60,211 nt of DNA from CAYUVA01 sp964448115 [NCBI: uncultured bacterium]. Its GTDB lineage: Bacteria > CAYUVA01. Position 1 is the first letter of the stretch; the number at the start of each line of letters is the position of its first letter. A program made the translations under genes and the position numbers. The notes beneath the pieces are model-generated. The model was not told the DNA's origin. It saw nothing but the letters and a program-made list of their open reading frames with translations, and ran no database searches. This document shows positions 36,862-45,679 of this stretch, one piece after another. Location: contig CAYUVA010000027.1 of assembly GCA_964448115.1 (NCBI GenBank), forward strand, positions 1 to 60,211, read 5' to 3'.

Positions 36862-37821
36862 TCAAGCCGGCTGGTTGACTGGGTTTATCACCTCGCCGTG
36901 CAGCAGGGCAGCGATCATATTGTGTGCAGCCTCTTCGGCGACCTTGTCCTGTGCTTCCTTAGCCTGTGCGCCGATGTGAGGGGAGCATATTACATTAGGG
37001 TGCGCGACCAACTTCTTTTCCCACTCATCAGCAGGCGGTTCGGTTATGAAAACATCTAGCGCTGCCCCGGCGACCTTGCCGCTCTCTAATGCTGCCAAGA
37101 GATCCTGGGGGATGATAAGCTCTCCGCGGGCGCAGTTTACAATGTAAACGCCGTTTTTCATCTTATCGAAGGCGTCCTTGTTCAGCATACCCCTTGAAGT
37201 CTCGGTGATTACGGCGTGCAGGGTGATGAAATCGCTCTGGTATAGAAGGGTGTCTAGCTCCACGCTCTTTATCCCCGCCTCGGCTACCAGCTCCGGGTCA
37301 GCGTAAGGATCGAAGCCGATGACCTTCATGCCCAGTGCGAGGCATTTTTGTCCGACCAGCCTCCCTATCCTGCCCAAGCCGATGATCCCCAGGGTCTTGT
37401 CAGCCAGCTCAACGCCCTTTAACATCTTCTTCTCCCATCTCCCCTCTTTCATGGACTGGGTTGCAAATGGGATATTTCGTGCTATCGCAAACATCATGCC
37501 GATAGCAAGCTCTGCAGTGGAGTTTGCGTTCCCGGCTGGCGTATTCATCACCTGGATACCGAGTTTAGAGGATGCCTGTAGGTCGATATTGTCAACGCCG
37601 ATGCCAGCGCGTATGATATACTTGAGGTTCTTGGCTGCCTGAAGCACATCCTCTCTAACCTTGGTGGCGGATCTTACGATCAGCCCCTGGTAGTCCCCGA
37701 TTATGCTTGTAAGCTCCTCTTTGGACAATCCGGGCTTATAATCGACCTCGATGCCTTCTTGTTTCTCAAGTATCCCAATGCCGAGATCGGATAGCTTGTC
37801 AGATATGAGCACCTTTTTCAT
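36862..37821 (-). CDS. D-3-phosphoglycerate dehydrogenase-like 2-hydroxyacid dehydrogenase
   Basis: A 319-residue NAD-dependent dehydrogenase of the D-isomer family. The NAD motif is GLGRIGRLVG, the catalytic Arg lies in NCARGELI and the His in SPHIGAQAKEAQ. The opening KVLISDKLSDLGIGIL and GLIVRSATKV match SerA. It lacks the ACT and intervening domains of long SerA, so if it makes phosphohydroxypyruvate for serine it is the short, serine-insensitive form. A leader AAGGGAGTCGAAG precedes the ATG; almost the same leader precedes the enolase-superfamily gene at 41076. Confidence 0.85.
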   Translation of the reverse strand: MKKVLISDKLSDLGIGILEKQEGIEVDYKPGLSKEELTSIIGDYQGLIVRSATKVREDVLQAAKNLKYIIRAGIGVDNIDLQASSKLGIQVMNTPAGNANSTAELAIGMMFAIARNIPFATQSMKEGRWEKKMLKGVELADKTLGIIGLGRIGRLVGQKCLALGMKVIGFDPYADPELVAEAGIKSVELDTLLYQSDFITLHAVITETSRGMLNKDAFDKMKNGVYIVNCARGELIIPQDLLAALESGKVAGAALDVFITEPPADEWEKKLVAHPNVICSPHIGAQAKEAQDKVAEEAAHNMIAALLHGEVINPVNQPA

Positions 37822-38100
37822 CTTCGACTCCCTTAGGTTTTATGCAAATTAATCTTATAGTCTCGATTTGGGCATGCATAGCAGCGAGCAGTTCCCCTGG
37901 CAGCTATGCGATACAGACGATTATGCCCCTTTGGTGCGACCTTATTTACATTTTTATTATATGCGTTAGCTATCACCTGTCAACATGTCTCAACCGATCT
38001 AATTTGACTATACACCAAATTGGTATTTTGTGATATGAATGATCGCTGGTATCTGGACCGATCCGTTGTTACTGAACTATTCGATGGGAGGCTGTAGGTG
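37822..38100. other. Divergent intergenic region with an operator-like palindrome
   Basis: No gene seen in 279 bases. ACCAAATTGGT at 38014-38024 is an 11-base inverted repeat next to a TTGACT (38004-38009), a plausible regulator site, but no matching -10 is spaced correctly. Confidence 0.4.
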
Positions 38101-38523
38101 ATGAGACTAACGGAAGTGGAGACCAGGTGGGCGCTGTCGTTGATTGAGGCGGTTTTTCCCCAACAGCCAAGTGATAAGGGTGATCATATAGACCATTCCA
38201 AGGAGCTTCGTGCATTCCTGCAGGATATCTTCGCTAATGGACCTATAACCTTCACCCTGTTAGCCAGGGTTGTGTTTATCTTGTTGCAGCTAATGCCTTT
38301 GTTCATTATCGGGCGCCTTAAGCTCTTTATCAACCTGAGCGCTGATGACAAGGACAGGTTCCTCATGGCTCTGTATAACAGTCGCTGGTACCTGCTCAGG
38401 CAACTAGGGTTGCTGGTCAAGCTGATCGGGGGCTTGGGATACCTTGGTATTGACCATGTCAGGGAGCGTTTCTGCCCGCTTAATCCCGAATTCGGCTTGA
38501 AGAAGGGGGGTAATCGGGCATGA
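38101..38523 (+). CDS. Small protein partner of the GMC oxidoreductase
   Basis: A 140-residue protein, helical, with a hydrophobic stretch (FILLQLMPLFIIGRLKLF). It overlaps the GMC oxidoreductase gene by 4 bases (ATGA). Layout and helical character recall the small subunits paired with GMC-type gluconate or sugar dehydrogenases, but there is no Tat signal and I do not recognise the sequence. GGGAGG lies 9 bases before the ATG; a GTG at 38098 is an alternative. Confidence 0.6.
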   Translation: MRLTEVETRWALSLIEAVFPQQPSDKGDHIDHSKELRAFLQDIFANGPITFTLLARVVFILLQLMPLFIIGRLKLFINLSADDKDRFLMALYNSRWYLLRQLGLLVKLIGGLGYLGIDHVRERFCPLNPEFGLKKGGNRA

Positions 38524-40031
38524 TACACGATATCTACAACCTGCCTGGCTCGGTCAGTGATGTTGCTGATTTCATCGTGGTCGGCTCCGGTGCCGGAGGC
38601 GGGGCTTGTGCCTATAAGCTTACTGATGGCGGCGCCGATGTGATATTGCTCGAAGAGGGTCCGGCGGTCAGCAAAGACCAGTTCGTGCCTAGCGTCTATG
38701 TATCCATGCAACGGATGTTCAGGGATCTTGGAGCCACTACTACCTATGGCTCAGTGATGGTTCCGATGCTGCAAGGGCGCGTTCTGGGCGGCGGAACGGT
38801 GATCAACTCTGCCATCACCTGGCGCCTGCCTAGAGATGTCTGGGAGATGTGGCGAGATGGGCATAACCTGGGGAATGCACTCCCTTGGGACGATCTGGAG
38901 CGTATCTTCACCTCCATAGAGGAGAAACTTAATCCCAAGGAAGCCAACCCGCAGGTACTGGGGAGATCAAGCGAGCTGCTCGCCGAGGGCTGCGACAAGC
39001 TGGGCTACAAGTGGCGATTAACTAGGCGTATAGAGAGCGGATGCGACGGATCATGCAGATGCCTGCAAGGCTGCCCCGGGGGGTTCAAGAACTCCAACGA
39101 TAAGACCTTCATCCCTTGGGCAATGGAAAAAGGGATGCGCGTATATGCCACCTGCAAGGTGGAACAGATCCTACACGATGGAGCAAAGGTGCTCGGAGTT
39201 AGGGCTAGATTTCGAGATCCGGTCACTGGCGAAAAGCGTTTGCTCGGCGATTTTCGTGCTAAAAAGGGAGTGATCCTGGCTGGCGGAGCGGTTCAATCGC
39301 CATATTTACTGCTCAAGAGCGGCTTGGGTAAAAGGAATCGCAACATAGGGGTCGGCTTCACCGCCCACCCGGGCAGCGGAGTTACCGGCATCTTCCCCGA
39401 TGCGGTCAATATGTACCAGGGAGTTACTCAAGGCTGGGAATGTACGCAATTTAGGGAGCAGCGCATGAAACTGGAGAATATCTCCATGCCGCTGGAACTT
39501 GCTGCGCTTCGCTTGCCGGGGCTGGGGAGGAAACTAATGGATCAGCTTGAGCTTTTTCCACACGCCCTTATCGCTGCCGTGGCGGTGCGTTCCACTTCGC
39601 GAGGGAGGGTTTACTGCATGGCGGGGAATCCAGTGGTCCGGTACACACCTAACAGGGTCGATTCAAATATTCTTATCAAAGGCATAAAGGAGCTGTCTCG
39701 CATAATGCTGGCTGCTGGCGCCGAATATGTAATACCGAGCGTCTATGGCTTCAAGGAAAGAATCATTGGCGAAGCTGACCTGGCTGCGGTTGATAGCATT
39801 CCCAGAGAGCCAAAGCGCTTCAACTGGGTAGCCACGCACATCATGAGCAGCGCCAGGATAGGGATAAACCATAGAAAAGGCGCCATTGATCAAGACTTCC
39901 AGGTCTATGGAGCGCCTGGGGTCTATGTGGCTGATGCCTCCTGCCTCCCAACCAACATAGGAGTCAACCCGCAGCATACTATCATGGCAATGGCTTGGCT
40001 TTGTGCCGAGAAGTTACTTAAAAAAGCATAA
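38520..40031 (+). CDS. GMC-family FAD oxidoreductase
   Basis: A 503-residue flavoenzyme. The FAD-binding motif DFIVVGSGAGGGACAYKLTD is at residues 18-38, with GRVLGGGTVINSAITWRLP as the GMC signature. The C-terminal catalytic domain has VATHIMSSARIG (active-site His in THIMS) and VADASCLPTNIGVNPQHTIM (second His). A cysteine-rich insert CDGSCRCLQGC at about residues 171-182 resembles one in cholesterol oxidase-like and long-chain alcohol oxidases. The substrate is probably an alcohol or sterol-like compound; this is inferred. Confidence 0.88.
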   Translation: MIHDIYNLPGSVSDVADFIVVGSGAGGGACAYKLTDGGADVILLEEGPAVSKDQFVPSVYVSMQRMFRDLGATTTYGSVMVPMLQGRVLGGGTVINSAITWRLPRDVWEMWRDGHNLGNALPWDDLERIFTSIEEKLNPKEANPQVLGRSSELLAEGCDKLGYKWRLTRRIESGCDGSCRCLQGCPGGFKNSNDKTFIPWAMEKGMRVYATCKVEQILHDGAKVLGVRARFRDPVTGEKRLLGDFRAKKGVILAGGAVQSPYLLLKSGLGKRNRNIGVGFTAHPGSGVTGIFPDAVNMYQGVTQGWECTQFREQRMKLENISMPLELAALRLPGLGRKLMDQLELFPHALIAAVAVRSTSRGRVYCMAGNPVVRYTPNRVDSNILIKGIKELSRIMLAAGAEYVIPSVYGFKERIIGEADLAAVDSIPREPKRFNWVATHIMSSARIGINHRKGAIDQDFQVYGAPGVYVADASCLPTNIGVNPQHTIMAMAWLCAEKLLKKA

Positions 40032-40071
40032 AATTTTTCAGTGGCATAATTAAGGCTTTAATAACCACAAA

Positions 40072-40112
40072 GACGCTAAAGGGCAAAGAACAGATAAAAA
40101 AAAATGCAAAGG
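40072..40112 (+). repeat. Dispersed repeat family A copy
   Basis: Reads aaccacaaagacgctaaagg then gcaaagaacagata and an A-run, directly before the argF ribosome site. It shares gggcaaagaacagata with the region at 2266-2281. Confidence 0.6.
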
Positions 40113-40122
40113 AGAGGATGAA

Positions 40123-41049
40123 ATGAGCACTGATGAGATAACAACCGGCATGGATTTCATCACCATCGGCGATCTTTCGAGAAACCAGCTACTCCAGGTA
40201 CTCCAGGTAGCACGAACCCTGAAGGAGGAAAGAAAGGGAGTTCGTATCAATCCCATCCTTAAGGACAAGATCCTGGCTATGATCTTCGAGAAACCATCAC
40301 TGCGCACCCGAGTGAGCTTCGAGGTCGGCATTAAGGAACTCGGTGGCAGCAGCATAGTGCTTACTCCCAGCGATATAGGCATGGGGCTTCGCGAGACGGT
40401 GGAGGATATCTCCAAGGTGCTGTCTCGCTATGTACATGGCATTATGGCGCGCACCTTTTCGCACAGCTCGATTGTTGAACTGGCAAAGCACGCCGAGGTG
40501 CCGGTGATAAACGGACTATCCGATTTTTGCCATCCCTGCCAGGTTATCGGCGACCTGCTGACCATTAGGGAGCATCTGGGGAGCCTGGAAAACATAAGTG
40601 TAGCCTTCATCGGTGATGGGAATAATGTTGCTGTTTCCTGGATATTTGCCTCCGCGCTTTTGGGGATCGATTTTCGGATCGCCTGCCCCGAGGGTTATGA
40701 GCCATCTGGAAAGGCTCTTGATTTTGCTGAAAAGCACAACCAGCCGGTGAAGATATTGCGGGATCCGATAGAGGCTGCCAGGGAAGCTAATGTTCTTTAT
40801 ACAGATGTCTGGGCATCAATGGGGCAGGAGGATGAGAAACAGGCTCGAATGGAGGATTTCACTGGCTTCCAGGTAAACGAGCGGACTATCGAGGTCGCTG
40901 ATCGGGATGTGATCGTGATGCACTGCCTGCCCGCGCACTACGGCGAGGAGATAACCTACCAGGCTGCACACGGAGAGCATTCGGTGATCTTCGACCAGGC
41001 AGAGAACCGCCTCCATGCCCAAAAGGCGATAATGGCGCTCATAATGTAA
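40123..41049 (+). CDS. argF: Ornithine carbamoyltransferase
   Basis: A 308-residue enzyme making citrulline from ornithine and carbamoyl phosphate. The carbamoyl phosphate loop is KPSLRTRVSFE; the more common form is STRTR, so Leu replaces Thr. Other blocks: GRxFSHSS-like ARTFSHSSIVEL, DFCHPCQVIGDLLTI, the ornithine site VMHCLPAHYGEEI and QAENRLHAQKAI at the end. The ribosome site GGAGAGG is good. Long arginine-pathway partners are not nearby. Confidence 0.9.
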   Translation: MSTDEITTGMDFITIGDLSRNQLLQVLQVARTLKEERKGVRINPILKDKILAMIFEKPSLRTRVSFEVGIKELGGSSIVLTPSDIGMGLRETVEDISKVLSRYVHGIMARTFSHSSIVELAKHAEVPVINGLSDFCHPCQVIGDLLTIREHLGSLENISVAFIGDGNNVAVSWIFASALLGIDFRIACPEGYEPSGKALDFAEKHNQPVKILRDPIEAAREANVLYTDVWASMGQEDEKQARMEDFTGFQVNERTIEVADRDVIVMHCLPAHYGEEITYQAAHGEHSVIFDQAENRLHAQKAIMALIM

Positions 41050-41075
41050 AACATAAAACCAAGGGAGTCGAACTC

Positions 41076-42332
41076 ATGTCCAATATTGAAAAGTTAGAGC
41101 TTTATCATGTGAGTATCCCCATGAAAAAGCCATTTTATCCAGCCTGGATACCGGGATATCCCCAGACCGAGATACGATTGACCCTGCTTCGATTATACAC
41201 CGATGATGGCATAATCGGCATCAGCGCCGGCAACGCTTTCGAGAACGAACGAGCCGGCTTCGGCAGCCTGCTCGGTCCATATCTCATCGGAATGGATCCA
41301 ACCGATATGGACCGAATCAACCAGTTGCTCCGCGAGTCATCCTACCTCGGTTGGCGCAATCCTTGGGTGGAGGCAGCCTGCTGGGATATCAAGGGAAAGA
41401 TGGAAGGGAAGCCGGTCTATCAACTGCTCAATCCTGGGCTTAGCGAGCCGGTGGTCAAAGCCAAGGTCTATTGCTCATCAGGCTCTTTACTTTCAGTAGA
41501 TGAGAGGCTCAAGTACATGGATCACATCCGAGCCATGGGCTTCGGTGCCGTGAAGCTCAGGGTGCATGATTTTGAGATGAAAAAGGACCTGGAGATAATC
41601 GAGATGGTACGTCGGCATGTGGGGGATGACTTTATTATCGGTGTTGATGCCAACCAGGGCTGGCCGGTCTCGCTCATCGAGGACACCCCGATTTGGGATC
41701 TGAAGCGAGCGGTCGAGTTCGCCAAGGCTTGCGAACAGTATGAGGTATCCTGGCTGGAGGAGCCGCTGGACATGCACGACTATGATGGGCTGGCGAAGCT
41801 GAGGGAACAGACCAAGACCAGGATAGCTGGCTGCGAGCTTAACGCTGGCTGGCACGAGGTCAAGATCATGCTCGAAAAAGGCTCGCTCGAGCTTTATCAG
41901 CCGGATGCGACCTTCTGCGGTGGATTGAGCACATCGAAAAGGATATACCAGGCTTGCCTGGAAAAGGGGCTAGATTTCAGTCCGCACACTTGGACCAACG
42001 GCTTTGGCTTCATGATAAACCTTCATGCCTTTGCCGCCTATCCCAAGCGCGACCTGCTGGAGTTCCCTTATGAACCACCGGGGATGATTCCCGAATACTG
42101 GTGTGGTATCTTCAATGAGCCGATAGAGGTCAACCAGGACGGAAGCATAGATATCCCCCAACTGCCCGGACTGGGCATTATCATTGATGACAAGAAGCTC
42201 AAGAAATACGGCAGGTGCTTCTATCGTATGACAAAGTTCAAGCTCGCCTTGAATACCATTAGGAAGAAGGGGATAAAAACCGCCCTGGAGCTTAAAAAGA
42301 AGCGAGAAAAGCGGAGCGAAAAAGTTAGCTAA
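41076..42332 (+). CDS. Enolase-superfamily enzyme (mandelate racemase/muconate-lactonising type)
   Basis: A 418-residue barrel enzyme that abstracts a proton alpha to a carboxylate. The catalytic Lys lies in FGAVKLRVHD, metal ligands in IIGVDANQGW (Asp), SWLEEPLD (Glu) and IAGCELNAGW (Glu); the distal base is likely His in FSPHTWTNGF. The leading domain has HVSIPMKKPFYPAW. This layout suits the mandelate racemase subgroup; sugar-acid dehydratases and racemases are possible. The Lys/Arg-rich tail is unusual. Only 26 bases separate it from argF. Confidence 0.85.
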   Translation: MSNIEKLELYHVSIPMKKPFYPAWIPGYPQTEIRLTLLRLYTDDGIIGISAGNAFENERAGFGSLLGPYLIGMDPTDMDRINQLLRESSYLGWRNPWVEAACWDIKGKMEGKPVYQLLNPGLSEPVVKAKVYCSSGSLLSVDERLKYMDHIRAMGFGAVKLRVHDFEMKKDLEIIEMVRRHVGDDFIIGVDANQGWPVSLIEDTPIWDLKRAVEFAKACEQYEVSWLEEPLDMHDYDGLAKLREQTKTRIAGCELNAGWHEVKIMLEKGSLELYQPDATFCGGLSTSKRIYQACLEKGLDFSPHTWTNGFGFMINLHAFAAYPKRDLLEFPYEPPGMIPEYWCGIFNEPIEVNQDGSIDIPQLPGLGIIIDDKKLKKYGRCFYRMTKFKLALNTIRKKGIKTALELKKKREKRSEKVS

Positions 42333-42334
42333 AT

Positions 42335-42363
42335 TTGAAATTCTTAGACATTTCGTTTATATT
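42335..42363 (+). promoter_or_regulatory. Sigma70-type promoter of the hicBA unit
   Basis: TTGAAA (42335-42340), 17-base spacer, TATATT (42358-42363), 42 bases before the hicB ATG. Confidence 0.5.
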
Positions 42364-42405
42364 TCAAGTAGATAGAGTTGCCATACGCAAGGGAGTTTAA
42401 TAACC

Positions 42406-42624
42406 ATGCAGGAATACACAGCTATCATTGTCAAGGATGGTGAATGGTATTGCGGTTCAATCATCGAAGTACCAGGAGCTATAAGCCAAGCTAAAACTAT
42501 TGAGGAACTTAGGGAAAACCTCAAGGAAGCTCTACAACTGATACTACAGACAATGCGAGAGCGAGCACTTCGCGATACCGATGGGATGGATAGAACATTG
42601 GAGAAAGTGAGCCTTCAATCTTGA
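42406..42624 (+). CDS. hicB: HicB-type antitoxin
   Basis: A 72-residue RNase H-like antitoxin: EYTAIIVKDGEWYCGSIIEV, then the partner-like helix AKTIEELRENLKEALQLIL. It lacks a C-terminal DNA-binding domain, being the short HicB form. The order hicB-hicA is one of the two known. GGGAG precedes the ATG. The downstream toxin gene is frameshifted, see next entry. Confidence 0.88.
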   Translation: MQEYTAIIVKDGEWYCGSIIEVPGAISQAKTIEELRENLKEALQLILQTMRERALRDTDGMDRTLEKVSLQS

Positions 42625-42820
42625 AACGCCGAGAACTTCTACGGCATCTTAAAAATATGAATGCAAATTATTACGGGAAGGGGCTAACCACTCAGTTTTT
42701 ATTGGTCCCAGCACAAAATCAACCCAAGCTACAGTACCACGGCACAAAGAGATTGCCTGGTGGACTGTAGTGGAAATATGCAAGGAGCTGGGCATCCCCA
42801 AACCGGAACGCGGGAAGTGA
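42621..42820 (+). pseudogene. hicA: HicA toxin gene with a one-base frameshift
   Basis: TTG at 42621 opens KRRELLRHLK, the standard HicA start, overlapping hicB by 4 bases. In the run of five A residues at 42651-42655 the frame is lost. The sequence then continues in another frame as ECKLLREGANHSVFIGPSTK and VPRHKEIAWWTVVEICKELG to the stop at 42820, all clear HicA. One extra A in the run would give a normal ~66-residue toxin. It may be a real inactivation, programmed slippage, or a sequencing error in a homopolymer. Confidence 0.85.
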
Positions 42821-42843
42821 ACTGCAAGAAAAAATGTTGATGC

Positions 42844-43104
42844 TCACTCACAAGGCTTCTTGTCGCATGGAGTCTCCCGCCCGCAGCAGGGGGATGCATG
42901 CCCGCAATCTCTGGAATTATCATTCAAAGCAGCGGATGAGGGAGCCCATCGGGTTCCTTTGATGATAAAGCCGATATCGCTGCTGAACAGCTTTCTCAGC
43001 TCTCCGCCACACTCTGGGCATATCTCCAGCGGGGGATCGGACATCTTTTGCAGGCGAGAAAATACATGCCCGCAGCGCTTGCACTCGAAATCGTAAGTTG
43101 GCAT
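42844..43104 (-). CDS. FmdB-type zinc-ribbon protein
   Basis: An 86-residue protein starting MPTYDFECKRCGHVFSRLQK, with CKRC and CPEC giving the FmdB zinc ribbon. A Cys-rich tail adds CGHASPCCGRETPCDKKPC. The ATG at 43104 has GGAG at six bases; the ATG at 43107 is too close. It is the last gene of the ORP-like operon. FmdB proteins are often next to metal or formate/amide metabolism genes; a metal- or cluster-handling role fits. Confidence 0.82.
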   Translation of the reverse strand: MPTYDFECKRCGHVFSRLQKMSDPPLEICPECGGELRKLFSSDIGFIIKGTRWAPSSAALNDNSRDCGHASPCCGRETPCDKKPCE

Positions 43105-43154
43105 CATTAACTCCTATAGCACCATGCTTTCGGTTTTTCGCTTATATTTACTGC

Positions 43155-43526
43155 TCAATCTCCACATCCGTGGAGTTTTCCCATCTCGCCGGGGACACAA
43201 GGATTGGCACCACTGCTTAAAGAACCTGCCAAATATTGCTTTACAAGCGATTGTGGTGTCTGCGATGGAGCGCCCATGACCACGATTATGTCGTGATTAT
43301 CGAAGATCGCCTGTGCCTTTGGACCCATGCCTCCGCATATAATCACATCAACTCCGGCTTTGCGCAGCCATGTCGGTATCAAGCCCGGCTGATGGGGCGG
43401 TGCTGTGAGCAGCTCCTGTTTGGTTATGGTTTTGTTATTCTGATCAACATCGATCAACGCGAACTGCTCGCAGTGCCCGAAGTGCTGACATAATACGCCG
43501 TTTTCAATTGGTATCGCTATTCTCAT
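43155..43526 (-). CDS. Dinitrogenase iron-molybdenum cofactor family protein (ORP-like)
   Basis: A 123-residue protein of the NifX/NifB C-terminal family that includes the molybdenum-copper 'orange protein'. It begins MRIAIPIENGVLCQHFGHCE and has DVIICGGMGPKAQAIF. The HFGHCEQF segment is the usual cofactor-binding part. The tail is Cys-containing (NPCVPGEMGKLHGCGD). GGGGAG gives the start at 43526. It lies 57 bases after two MinD-like ATPases, as in ORP operons. Confidence 0.88.
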   Translation of the reverse strand: MRIAIPIENGVLCQHFGHCEQFALIDVDQNNKTITKQELLTAPPHQPGLIPTWLRKAGVDVIICGGMGPKAQAIFDNHDIIVVMGAPSQTPQSLVKQYLAGSLSSGANPCVPGEMGKLHGCGD

Positions 43527-43583
43527 CATATCTCCCCAGTTTAATTATTGTTAACATTTCGGTTCTGTTTACATGAGATTGAA

Positions 43584-44498
43584 TCATCGGCTCGGTTTTG
43601 AGATTGGGCGAGGTTTATATGTTAAAATCTCCTTTCCCAGGGCTTTTATCATCTCGGAGCATTCCGATTGTGCATATTCGATCACGGTGGTGCCCGCCAC
43701 CTGCGCCCTGGTGAAGACATCATCGTAAGGAAGCTTTGCAGCCGCCTGCATTCCTTTCTCATTGAGCATTTTTTCGATCTTGCCGGTTATTTCCAGGTTG
43801 ATATCATACTTGTTTATGCAGACCAGGGATGGGATGTTGAAATGGTCGGCTAATTCGAGGACTCGATTAAGGTCGTGTAATCCTGAGAGGGTAGGCTCGG
43901 TTACGATAAGCACCAGGTTAGCACCGGTTAGGGCAGCTATGACTGGGCAAGCGGTTCCGGGTGAGCCGTCGATGATAATCGTATCCAGGCTATTTAGCTT
44001 TGCCAGTTCTCTTGCTTTTTCTCGAAGAAGGCTGACCAGCTTGCCGGAGTTCTCCTCGGCTATCCCCAGTTTGGCATGAACCAAGAACATATCGTGCCTC
44101 GTCTTTGAGATGTACCAATGTCCGCTAACTTTCGGCTCGAACTCAATCGCCCGATCCGGGCAGAAGGTTACACAAACCTTGCACCCCTCGCAGGTAAGTT
44201 CATCGATTCTATATCGAGGCATATAACTCGCCGGATCGACCTGATGAATGATAGCCCCATACCTGCAAAGGCTGTAGCAGGTGCTGCAAGAACTGCACAG
44301 ATCCTCATCGATACGAGCCTTGCAGCCACCGATAAACTCGCCTGATTCGATGATCTCAGGTGCGAGTAGGAGGTGCAGATCGGCTGCGTCAACATCGCAA
44401 TCGACCACCAGGGCATTTTTGGCCATGGCTGCGAATGCACCGACCAGGCTGGTCTTGCCAGTACCGCCTTTACCGCTGATTACTGCTATTTCTCTCAT
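43584..44498 (-). CDS. MinD-like P-loop ATPase with inserted ferredoxin domain, copy 2
   Basis: A 304-residue cytoplasmic ATPase. The deviant Walker A is ISGKGGTGKTSL at the start. Between about 60 and 115 sit two 4Fe-4S motifs, CSSCSTCYSLC and CEGCKVCVTFCPD. Then come IIDGSPGTACPV (Walker B-like) and VTEPTLSGLHDL. The pair of such ATPases is the hallmark of ORP complexes. Its start overlaps the stop of the paralogue upstream by 4 bases (ATGA), so the two are likely made together as a complex. Confidence 0.9.
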   Translation of the reverse strand: MREIAVISGKGGTGKTSLVGAFAAMAKNALVVDCDVDAADLHLLLAPEIIESGEFIGGCKARIDEDLCSSCSTCYSLCRYGAIIHQVDPASYMPRYRIDELTCEGCKVCVTFCPDRAIEFEPKVSGHWYISKTRHDMFLVHAKLGIAEENSGKLVSLLREKARELAKLNSLDTIIIDGSPGTACPVIAALTGANLVLIVTEPTLSGLHDLNRVLELADHFNIPSLVCINKYDINLEITGKIEKMLNEKGMQAAAKLPYDDVFTRAQVAGTTVIEYAQSECSEMIKALGKEILTYKPRPISKPSR

Positions 44499-45364
44499 TT
44501 GCTGTATGCCTCTTGTTCTATCTTGCTGAATAGTCTCAGGTACTCATTTCTCATCTCAGGGAACAAATCGATAAGCAATTTTCCTTGTGAATAAGCCTCG
44601 GCGATATCCCGTCGATTGGGGAACTGGGCGAGTATCTTGATATTGTTTCGATCACAGTAATCTTGGATCAATCCGTTTGCGATATCGAACCGGTTCACTA
44701 CCACTGCGAATCGTTTTCCAAGTGCAATGAGCATCTGTACGGCGATCTTGAGATCATGCAATCCAAATGGGGTAGGCTCGGTAACCAGGATGACAAAGTC
44801 AGCATCTTTTACGGACTCGACCACTGGACAAGATGATCCTGGCGGAGAGTCTAGGATAATGACTCCTTCATGCGGCGCTTTATTCTTTACCGCTCTTATC
44901 AACGGTGGGGACAGGTGTTGCCCTATATCGAGTATTCCGTGTGCGAAGAAGATCCCTTTGCCGATGCCTTCCTGCACTACTCCGAGCCTTTTTTGATATT
45001 CGCTTATAGCCCTTTCTTTGCAGATCAGTGAGCATCCCCCGCAGCCATGACAAAGTTCGGGAAAGACCAAGATTGTCTTGGGCAGGGTCAGGATGGCGTT
45101 GAACTGGCATATTTGCTGGCATTCACCGCATAAGGTACATCGCCCCATATCAATCTTGGGGGTCGGTATCCCTACATTCTCGGTCTTTTTAAACTTTGGC
45201 TTGAGGAATAAATGACCGTTAGGCTCCTCGACATCGCAATCAAGGTAGGCGGCTTGGATGCCGATATCAGGCAGGGCAGCGGCAAGGTTGGTGGCAAGGG
45301 TGGTCTTGCCGGTCCCTCCCTTGCCGCTGGCAACTGCTATGGAGAGAGCTTCAAGGGGCATCAT
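44495..45364 (-). CDS. MinD-like P-loop ATPase with inserted ferredoxin domain, copy 1
   Basis: A 289-residue paralogue of the next gene. Walker A AVASGKGGTGKTTLATNLAA; 4Fe-4S motifs CTLCGECQQIC and CHGCGGCSLIC; DSPPGSSCPVVESV; VTEPTPFGLHDLKIAVQM. Two start codons (45364 and 45361) follow AAGG. The protein may load or transfer metal clusters using ATP; in Desulfovibrio ORP complexes the related pair is linked to cell division, but that role is not shown for this lineage. Confidence 0.9.
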   Translation of the reverse strand: MMPLEALSIAVASGKGGTGKTTLATNLAAALPDIGIQAAYLDCDVEEPNGHLFLKPKFKKTENVGIPTPKIDMGRCTLCGECQQICQFNAILTLPKTILVFPELCHGCGGCSLICKERAISEYQKRLGVVQEGIGKGIFFAHGILDIGQHLSPPLIRAVKNKAPHEGVIILDSPPGSSCPVVESVKDADFVILVTEPTPFGLHDLKIAVQMLIALGKRFAVVVNRFDIANGLIQDYCDRNNIKILAQFPNRRDIAEAYSQGKLLIDLFPEMRNEYLRLFSKIEQEAYSK

Positions 45365-45397
45365 CTTACCTTTAGCAGGAGAGAAATGGGAAGCTTG

Positions 45398-45616
45398 CTA
45401 TGGTTTTCTGACTAGTTGGATGCCGCAGTTAGGACAACGCATCTGGTTACACGGGGTCCCTGCCTTGTGGGGTACCTCGGTCTTGCAGGAAGGGCAGTAA
45501 CAAACCCCGCCGGGTCCGAGTCCCCTACCGCCTCCTTTGCCTCGTCCGCCGCCTTGTCCACTGCCGGAACCTTTGCCTTGGCCCCCGGATCCAGCCCCGA
45601 AGTCTCGTAATGTCAT
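45398..45616 (-). CDS. Small Gly-rich zinc-ribbon protein
   Basis: A 72-residue protein. The first 38 residues are Gly/Ser/Lys/Arg-rich (GKGSGSGQGGGRGKGGGRG). The end is a compact zinc or iron-sulfur site: CYCPSCKTEVPHKAGTPCNQ then MRCPNCGIQLV. Proteins with this tail accompany ORP-type operons in other anaerobes as far as I recall; the function is unknown. It lies 33 bases before the MinD-like pair on the minus strand. Confidence 0.72.
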   Translation of the reverse strand: MTLRDFGAGSGGQGKGSGSGQGGGRGKGGGRGLGPGGVCYCPSCKTEVPHKAGTPCNQMRCPNCGIQLVRKP

Positions 45617-45679
45617 TTTTGCCTCCTTTGGCTTGTTTTTAAGCGATATGGACGATCCTTACATCATTTACCAGCGTGG

